Notes under the pieces: model-generated
Database searches by the model: none
Told to the model about the DNA's origin: nothing
Seen by the model: the letters and a program-made list of their open reading frames with translations, nothing else
Shown here: positions 1-4,776 of the stretch, one piece after another
Layout of the letters: every line of letters begins with the position of its first letter
Position numbering within the stretch: position 1 is the first letter of the stretch
Made by a program: the position numbers and the translations under genes
Assembly: GCA_045222795.1 (NCBI GenBank)
Contig: JBGUZF010000082.1
Location: 1-5,774 of the forward strand
DNA length: 5,774 bases
Source: Colimorpha sp045222795
GTDB taxonomy: Bacteria; Bacteroidota; Bacteroidia; Bacteroidales; P3
Direction of reading: 5' to 3'

Positions 1-114
1 GTCTACGGCTTCTGCGTGAACGACGACGACCGCTGGGACGAGCAGCTGCTGGCCACCATCCCGCAGGGCGAAGCCTCCAACTCCACCTACATCGGACAGG
101 CCACCATCGCCTGA
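1..114 (+). CDS. C-terminal end of an unrecognised protein (5' partial)
   Basis: Frame 1 is open from the first base of the window and ends at TGA (112-114), giving the last 37 residues of a protein. The tail is acidic and polar near its start (NDDDRWDE), then contains ATIPQGEAS, and ends STYIGQATIA. GC-rich third positions match the confirmed genes downstream, which supports real coding. No catalytic motif, membrane segment or sorting signal is visible in so short a piece, and I do not recognise the family. The gene is followed by octamer repeats and an intrinsic terminator, so it is probably the last gene of its own transcription unit and not part of the S41 operon. Confidence 0.75.
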   Translation, partial: VYGFCVNDDDRWDEQLLATIPQGEASNSTYIGQATIA

Positions 115-124
115 CGGCGAGGAG

Positions 125-172
125 AAGAGTCAAAAAGTCGAAAAGGCGAAGAGTGGAAAAGGCGAAAAGTCC
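125..172. repeat. Degenerate 8-bp purine-rich tandem repeat, six units
   Basis: Six consecutive octamers can be read in register: 125-132, 133-140, 141-148, 149-156, 157-164 and 165-172. They approximate AAAAGTCG or AAAAGGCG; the units at 141-148 and 157-164 are identical (AAAAGGCG), and those at 133-140 and 165-172 differ by one base. The array begins 11 bp after the stop codon of the upstream gene. It shows no coding signal. Function is unknown; it may be an expanded intergenic microsatellite. Confidence 0.7.
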
Positions 173-193
173 CTTGCACTACCAAAGAAAAAA

Positions 194-225
194 CTCTTTC
201 CCTCTTAACCTTTTTCCCTCTTTAC
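194..225. repeat. Degenerate 8-bp pyrimidine-rich tandem repeat, four units
   Basis: Four octamers in register occupy 194-201, 202-209, 210-217 and 218-225 and approximate CTCTTTCC or CTCTTTAC. Read on the minus strand they are purine-rich (GGAAAGAG-like), resembling the octamers at 125-172 in inverted orientation. Aligning 119-153 with the reverse complement of 194-228 gives 25 identities in 35 positions. The array lies directly before the terminator stem. Confidence 0.6.
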
Positions 226-228
226 CTC

Positions 229-260
229 AAGAAAGCCCCCGCGCGGGGGCTTTCTTTTTT
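229..260 (+). terminator. Strong intrinsic (rho-independent) terminator
   Basis: A perfect 12-bp inverted repeat has arms at 229-240 and 245-256, with a GCGC loop at 241-244. The core is GAAAGCCCCC pairing with GGGGGCTTTC. The T run at 255-260 follows the core 10-bp stem and its first two bases also extend the stem. There is no matching T run on the other side, so it should act on + strand transcripts only. It terminates the gene ending at 114 and separates it from the S41 gene. Confidence 0.92.
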
Positions 261-319
261 GCCCCCACACAATAAAAGCGGCGTTTCGGTGTTTATTATG
301 GCATAAATGTAATAACGCG
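261..319 (+). promoter_or_regulatory. AT-rich leader of the S41 gene, presumed promoter region
   Basis: These 59 bp between the terminator and the S41 start must hold the promoter if the downstream genes form an independent unit. I cannot point to a convincing copy of the Bacteroidota sigma-A elements (-33 TTTG and -7 TAnnTTTG). No Shine-Dalgarno sequence precedes the ATG, as is common in this phylum. Two minimal reading frames lie just upstream of the start: ATG-GCA-TAA at 298-306 and ATG-TAA at 307-312. The promoter role is inferred from position only. Confidence 0.35.
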
Positions 320-1975
320 ATGAAAAAGACACTCATAATAGCGCTGTGCGCCGTGGTGGCGCTGGCGACAAGCCCCGTACAGGCGCAGAGAGACGGACAG
401 GTGAGCTCACAGTCGGTGACCGACAAGAGCTTCGAGATTGCCAAGAACCTGGAGATCTTCTCGGCGGTGTACAAGAACCTCAACCTCAACTACGTGGACG
501 ACGTCGACCCCGGCAAGACCATCAAGGTGGCCATCGACGCCATGCTGGCCTCGCTCGACCCCTACACCAACTATTTCGCCGAGAGCCAGATGGAGGACGT
601 GAAACTGCAGCTGCTGGGTCAGTACGGCGGCGTGGGCGCCCTAATCATGCAGCGCGGCGACTCGATATACGTCAGTGAGCCCTACAAGGGTCTGCCCGCC
701 GACGAGGGAGGCCTGAAGGCCGGCGACCGCATTGTGGAGGTCGACGGACAGAGCACCAGCGGCAAGACGACAGCCGACGTGAGCGCCGCCATGCGCGGCC
801 AGGCAGGCACCGAGGTGACGCTGCGTCTGGAGCGCGCCGGCAAGGAGTTTGAACGCACCCTCACACGCCGCGAGATAAAGCTGCCCAACGTGCCGTACTA
901 CGGATATGTGGGCAAGGATAACGACTACGGCTACATAAAGCTCGACGAGTTCACCACCGATGCCGCCAAGCATGTGCGCGAGGCCTTCGTGGAGCTGAAG
1001 AAAGGCAAGCCCGGCATGAAAGGTATCGTCCTCGACCTGCGCGGCAACGGCGGCGGCCTGATGAACGAGGCCGTCGACATCGTCAACATCTGGGTGCCCA
1101 AGGGCACGCTGGTGGTGGAGACCAAGGGCAAGGTGGCCAGCAAGAACACCAAGAGTTACACCCGCATGGCGCCCGAAGACACCGAGATACCCGTGGCGGT
1201 GCTGATAGACAACGGCTCGGCATCGGCCAGCGAGATCGTAAGCGGCAGCCTGCAGGACCTCGACCGCGCGGTCATCGTGGGTCAGCGCAGCTACGGCAAG
1301 GGCTTGGTGCAGAACATACTGCCCATGGCTTACAACAGCCAGATGAAGGTGACAGTGAGCAAATACTACATCCCCAGCGGCCGCTGCATACAGGCCATCG
1401 ACTACAGTCACCGCGACGAGAACGGCAAGGCCGTGAAGGTGCCCGACTCGCTGAAGACGGCCTTCAAAACCAAGGGCGGCCGCACCGTCTACGACGGCTT
1501 CGGCATCGAGCCCGACGTAGAGGTGGAACCCGAGTATATGTCGAACCTCGGCATAGCGCTGGCGCAGAAGATGCTGGTGTTCGACTATGCCACCCAATAC
1601 TACCGCACGCACAAGGAGCTGGCCTCGCCGGCCGACTTCGAGGTGAGCGACGAGATGTATGCCGACTTCTGCCGCTACCTGAAGGAGAAGAAGCTCACCT
1701 ACAGCACCGTCACCGAACGCATGATAGAGCAGCTGCGCGACGTCGCCAAGGAGGAGAAATACGACACCGCCATCGCCGACCAGCTGAAGGACATGGAGGC
1801 TGCGCTGGAGAAGGAGAAAGAGGGCGACCTGCAGAAACACCGCGTGGAGGTGTGCGAGATGCTCAAGAGCGAGTTGCTGGTGCGCTACTACTACGACCAA
1901 GGCCGCGTCGAGGGCGCCCTGAAGGGCGACAAGGTGCTGGCGAAGGCATTGGAGGAATTAAAAATTAAAAATTAA
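320..1975 (+). CDS. S41 family C-terminal processing peptidase (CtpA/Prc-like), exported
   Basis: This 551-residue serine protease probably cleaves periplasmic proteins near their C termini. Residues 1-22 form a Sec signal peptide: MKK, a hydrophobic core, then a likely signal peptidase I cut after VQA. A helical N-terminal part (about 30-100) is followed by a PDZ domain (about 101-185, with GGVGALI and LKAGDRIVEVDG), which binds substrate tails. The catalytic core (about 190-365) contains DLRGNGGG and NGSASASE. Ser302, Lys327 (in SYGKG) and Gln331 match the Ser-Lys-Gln set of CtpB and Prc by motif and by the 25-residue Ser-Lys spacing. A charged, helical C-terminal extension (about 400-551) follows, as in many Bacteroidota homologues. 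The ATG at 320 is chosen because it gives the signal peptide directly. The last residues, LKIKN, and the TAA stop are encoded by the heptamer repeat at 1957-1991. The substrate is unknown. It is probably co-transcribed with the ligase gene 32 bp downstream. Confidence 0.95.
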   Translation: MKKTLIIALCAVVALATSPVQAQRDGQVSSQSVTDKSFEIAKNLEIFSAVYKNLNLNYVDDVDPGKTIKVAIDAMLASLDPYTNYFAESQMEDVKLQLLGQYGGVGALIMQRGDSIYVSEPYKGLPADEGGLKAGDRIVEVDGQSTSGKTTADVSAAMRGQAGTEVTLRLERAGKEFERTLTRREIKLPNVPYYGYVGKDNDYGYIKLDEFTTDAAKHVREAFVELKKGKPGMKGIVLDLRGNGGGLMNEAVDIVNIWVPKGTLVVETKGKVASKNTKSYTRMAPEDTEIPVAVLIDNGSASASEIVSGSLQDLDRAVIVGQRSYGKGLVQNILPMAYNSQMKVTVSKYYIPSGRCIQAIDYSHRDENGKAVKVPDSLKTAFKTKGGRTVYDGFGIEPDVEVEPEYMSNLGIALAQKMLVFDYATQYYRTHKELASPADFEVSDEMYADFCRYLKEKKLTYSTVTERMIEQLRDVAKEEKYDTAIADQLKDMEAALEKEKEGDLQKHRVEVCEMLKSELLVRYYYDQGRVEGALKGDKVLAKALEELKIKN

Positions 1976-1991
1976 AAGTTAAAAATTAAAA
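1957..1991. repeat. 7-bp tandem repeat ATTAAAA, five units, overlapping the S41 stop codon
   Basis: Five head-to-tail heptamers (1957-1963, 1964-1970, 1971-1977, 1978-1984, 1985-1991) read ATTAAAA, with one substitution (G at 1978). The array starts inside the S41 gene, encodes its last six codons, supplies its TAA (1973-1975), and fills most of the spacer to the ligase gene. Because 7 is not a multiple of 3, three units contain a stop in every forward frame, and the complement (TTTTAAT) does the same on the other strand. Confidence 0.9.
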
Positions 1992-2007
1992 CTTACAATA
2001 AAACCTC

Positions 2008-3549
2008 GTGCTCCCTGCAAAGATACATAGACGGATATATATCGTGTTGCTCACACTGCTGGGCGGCTGCATGGTGACGTCGACATGGGCGACGAATCTG
2101 GTGTGGGTGCTGCTGGGAGCCAATTGGGTGTTCGAAGGGCGCTGGCGCGAGAAGTGGCAGATGGCCCGCGAGAGCCGCCTGCTGCACCTCTACCTGGGCT
2201 TCTACCTGCTGCTGCTCATAGGCATGCTGTGGACGGAGAACCAAAGCTTCGGCTGGTCGATAATGCAGGTGAAGCTGCCGCTGCTGGTGGTACCCTTGGT
2301 GGTGCTCACCTCGCGGCCCCTCGAGGGACGCCTGCGCCACTGGGTGCTGTGGGCCTACGCCACGACGGTGCTGGTGGTCTCCATCATCGGCCTGGTGCGC
2401 CTGCTCACCATCCCCGACCTGCCCTACCGCGACGCGGTACCCTATATCTCGCACATACGCTTCGCGCTGAACTGCTGCATGGTGGTGTACCTCTGTGCCG
2501 GAGTGGCGGCACGTCATCCCAGCGTGCTGCACAAGGCGGTGGCTGTGGTGGCTATGCTGTGGACGCTGGCGTTCATCGTGCTGCTGCACTCGTATACGGC
2601 CATCGCGGTGCTCGCCGTAGTGACGCTGGTGACGCTGCTGGTGTACCGTCGCCGCTGGCCGCTGATAGCGCTGTGGGTGGCGGCCGTAGGAACGCTGGTG
2701 TTCTTCGTGGCGCGCGACGTGAAGTCGTACTACCGCATGAGTCCCCTGGCCACCGAGCCGCTGCGCACACATACCGCCGCAGGCAACGCCTACCATCACG
2801 CCAACGACGGCATAATAGAGAACGGCAACTACGTGAACAACTACATCTGTGCCGACGAACTGCGCGAGCAGTGGGCGCGGCGCAGCGCGATGCCCTACGA
2901 CTCGAGTACCGCCACGGGCTACAGTGTGGCGCCGACGCTGGTGAGGTATATGAACTGTCTGGGCTTGACGAAGGACAGCGCCGGAATGGCGGCCATGAGC
3001 GACGAGCAGATAGCCGCCGTCGAGCGCGGGGTGGCCAACCCCGTATACGAGAGCGGCAACCCGCTGAAGAAGATGGTGTACGTGATGTTGCTCGAGCGCG
3101 AGTTCTACGTGCACACACGCGCCGTGAAAGGCTTCACCATGCTGCAACGTCTCGAGTTGTGGGATGCCACGCTGGATGTGATAGGGGACAACCTGCTGAT
3201 AGGTGCCGGCACGGGCGACGTGGTCGATGCCATGCAGGAATACCTTGCCGCCGGCAACTCGGAGCTATCGGGACGCGGCATGCGCAGCCACAACCAATAC
3301 CTGGGCTTCCTGGCGGCCCTCGGCATCATGGGCGTGGTGTTGGTACTGACGCTTGCCATACGAGCCTGCGCCAAGCGCGGAAGAAAGATAACGCCGCTCA
3401 TGCTTGCATGGCTGCTCACGATACTCATCTCCATGCTCACCGAGGACACCCTCGACACGCTGGCGGGCATCATGTTCTGCACCTGGTTCCTCGCCTTCCG
3501 CCACAATACCACCAAACAACCCAATGTACGAATACCACACACTGCCTAA
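2008..3549 (+). CDS. O-antigen ligase / polymerase family (Wzy_C) polytopic membrane protein
   Basis: This 513-residue inner-membrane protein belongs to the O-antigen ligase/polymerase superfamily, which transfers lipid-linked glycans at the outer face of the inner membrane. About nine hydrophobic segments lie between residues 9 and 235, then a hydrophilic region of about 195 residues (236-430), then roughly three more segments to 497. The family signature spans RLELWDATL (Arg381), the segment NLLIGAGTGD and SHNQYLGFLAALG; His428 and Arg381 are candidates for the conserved functional residues. SHIRF at 148-152 and LLHSYTA at 192-198 match other positions conserved in Bacteroidota members as I recall them. 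GTG at 2008 is the only upstream start, since TAA at 1999-2001 closes the frame; GTG at 2044 or ATG at 2071 would cut into the first membrane segment. No Shine-Dalgarno is seen. The acceptor and glycan are unknown, and no glycosyltransferase genes flank it. Ligase versus polymerase activity cannot be separated by sequence. Confidence 0.88.
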   Translation: MLPAKIHRRIYIVLLTLLGGCMVTSTWATNLVWVLLGANWVFEGRWREKWQMARESRLLHLYLGFYLLLLIGMLWTENQSFGWSIMQVKLPLLVVPLVVLTSRPLEGRLRHWVLWAYATTVLVVSIIGLVRLLTIPDLPYRDAVPYISHIRFALNCCMVVYLCAGVAARHPSVLHKAVAVVAMLWTLAFIVLLHSYTAIAVLAVVTLVTLLVYRRRWPLIALWVAAVGTLVFFVARDVKSYYRMSPLATEPLRTHTAAGNAYHHANDGIIENGNYVNNYICADELREQWARRSAMPYDSSTATGYSVAPTLVRYMNCLGLTKDSAGMAAMSDEQIAAVERGVANPVYESGNPLKKMVYVMLLEREFYVHTRAVKGFTMLQRLELWDATLDVIGDNLLIGAGTGDVVDAMQEYLAAGNSELSGRGMRSHNQYLGFLAALGIMGVVLVLTLAIRACAKRGRKITPLMLAWLLTILISMLTEDTLDTLAGIMFCTWFLAFRHNTTKQPNVRIPHTA

Positions 3550-4747
3550 CGGCATCAAGATAATACTGAGCCACACGCCATCCAAGGTTGTCTATTCGGG
3601 CGTGTATATAAACGTCGGTTCCCGCGATGAGAAAGGCGCCGACGAGGGTATGGCCCACTTCATCGAGCATTCGCTCTTCAAAGGCACCGAGCACCGCAAA
3701 GCCTACCACATACTGAACCGCATCGACGGCGTGGGCGGCGAACTAAACGCCTTCACCACCAAGGAGGAGACCTGCGTCTACGCCACCTCGCTGGCCGAGC
3801 ACCTGCCGCGCTGCCTCGAGCTCTTCGCCGACATACTGTTCCACAGCACCTTCCCCGAGAACGAGATAGAGCGCGAGAAAGACGTGGTGCTCGAGGAGAT
3901 AAACAGCTACAACGACACTCCCGCCGAGCTTATCTACGACCAATACGAGGAGCTGGCCTACGAGGGGCATCCGCTGGCGCACAACATACTCGGCAGCAAG
4001 CGCAACGTGCGCCGCTTCACCCCCGAACGGCTGATGAGCCACATAGAGCACAACTACACCCCCGACAGGATGGTGGTGACGGTGAGCGGCGACGTGCGTT
4101 TCGAACGCCTGGTGCGGCTCTGCGAGCGTTATTTCGGCGGCTACCAGCGACGGTCGGACGACAACGGCTGGCGCAAGGAGAAGCCGGTGTTCCACCTCTT
4201 CGAGCGGCACGTGAACCGCCACACCCATCAGGCCCACCTGCTCGTGGGATGCGAGGCGCCCGACCTCTACAACAACGACAAGACGGCCTTCACGGTGATT
4301 AACAACATACTCGGAGGCCCTGCGATGAACTCGCGCCTCAACGTAGCCATACGCGAACGCTACGGTTTCTGCTACACCATCGAGTCGCAGTATGTGCCCT
4401 TCAGCGACACAGGCCTCTTCTACATCTACGCGGGAGTGGACCTCGACGCCGAAGAGCGCGCCCTGCGGCTGATACGCGCCGAGTTGGAGCGCATAGCCTC
4501 CACAACCCTCACCCCGCAGCAGCTGCGTCAGGCACAGCGCCAGTTCATCGGCCAGATGGCCATCAACAACGACAACGGCAGCAACGAGATGCAGAGCATC
4601 GGCAAGGCGCGCCTCTGTTTCGACCACGTGGACACCCTCGAGGAGATGAACGCCGACGTGATGCGCCTCACCGCCGACGACATCTGCAGCGTGGCGCAGC
4701 GCTACTTCGTCCCCGACAAATTCAGCACCCTAGTATACGGCAACTAA
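3524..4747 (+). CDS. M16 family (insulinase/processing-peptidase-like) zinc metallopeptidase
   Basis: This 407-residue protein matches the usual length of single-chain M16B peptidases. It opens with YHTLPNGIKII, the typical family start. The inverted zinc motif HFIEH is at residues 45-49 (ligands His45 and His49, catalytic Glu48), with the third ligand at Glu124 or Glu125 in VVLEEI, at the expected spacing. The C-terminal half carries GGPAMNSRL and RERYGFCYTI (about 265-286), containing the conserved Arg/Tyr pair that helps bind substrate. Both halves look intact, so it is probably active, as a homodimer or with a partner. There is no signal peptide or membrane segment, so a cytoplasmic location is inferred. 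The frame stays open upstream to ATG 3404, but that extension is low-complexity shadow of the ligase gene, so ATG 3524 is preferred. It overlaps the ligase gene by 26 bp in another frame, suggesting translational coupling. The substrate is unknown. Confidence 0.94.
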   Translation: MYEYHTLPNGIKIILSHTPSKVVYSGVYINVGSRDEKGADEGMAHFIEHSLFKGTEHRKAYHILNRIDGVGGELNAFTTKEETCVYATSLAEHLPRCLELFADILFHSTFPENEIEREKDVVLEEINSYNDTPAELIYDQYEELAYEGHPLAHNILGSKRNVRRFTPERLMSHIEHNYTPDRMVVTVSGDVRFERLVRLCERYFGGYQRRSDDNGWRKEKPVFHLFERHVNRHTHQAHLLVGCEAPDLYNNDKTAFTVINNILGGPAMNSRLNVAIRERYGFCYTIESQYVPFSDTGLFYIYAGVDLDAEERALRLIRAELERIASTTLTPQQLRQAQRQFIGQMAINNDNGSNEMQSIGKARLCFDHVDTLEEMNADVMRLTADDICSVAQRYFVPDKFSTLVYGN

Positions 4748-4776
4748 CACATTAACGCAATAACACACTAACCACT
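4745..4776. repeat. 8-bp tandem repeat TAACNNNN, four units, filling the M16-to-vWA spacer
   Basis: Four octamers, each starting TAAC, occupy 4745-4752, 4753-4760, 4761-4768 and 4769-4776. The first and third differ only in the last base (TAACACAT and TAACACAC). The first TAA is the M16 stop codon and the fourth unit ends exactly at the base before the next ATG. Because the period is 8, the TAA triplets fall in all three forward frames. No Shine-Dalgarno sequence is present, so translation of the next gene starts directly after the repeat. Confidence 0.8.

Noticed and set aside
125..228. CRISPR array
   Set aside because: The units are only 8 bp, adjacent and degenerate, with no spacers of regular length and no cas genes.
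205..489. Small minus-strand gene of 94 codons spanning the terminator and the S41 start
   Set aside because: It crosses the terminator hairpin and the signal-peptide region, and its translation shows no credible domain.
641..1900. Minus-strand open frame of 419 codons inside the S41 gene
   Set aside because: It is rich in V, H, L and A in the way antisense GC-biased codons produce, has no recognisable motif, and lies wholly opposite a gene with clear catalytic residues.
1993..3147. Minus-strand open frame of 384 codons opposite the ligase gene
   Set aside because: The translation is dominated by H, Q, R and V with no hydrophobic or catalytic pattern, as expected for a shadow of a membrane-protein gene.
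3404..3523. 40-codon N-terminal extension of the M16 gene from ATG 3404
   Set aside because: The extension is S-, P- and R-rich, lies within the ligase coding sequence, and precedes the canonical family start YHTLPNG.
2085..3563. Plus-strand open frame of 492 codons in another frame of the ligase gene
   Set aside because: The translation is rich in A, G, R and H with no domain. The competing frame has membrane segments and Wzy_C motifs.
3743..4627. Minus-strand open frame of 294 codons opposite the M16 gene
   Set aside because: It is an antisense shadow with a V-, H- and L-rich composition and no start context or motif.
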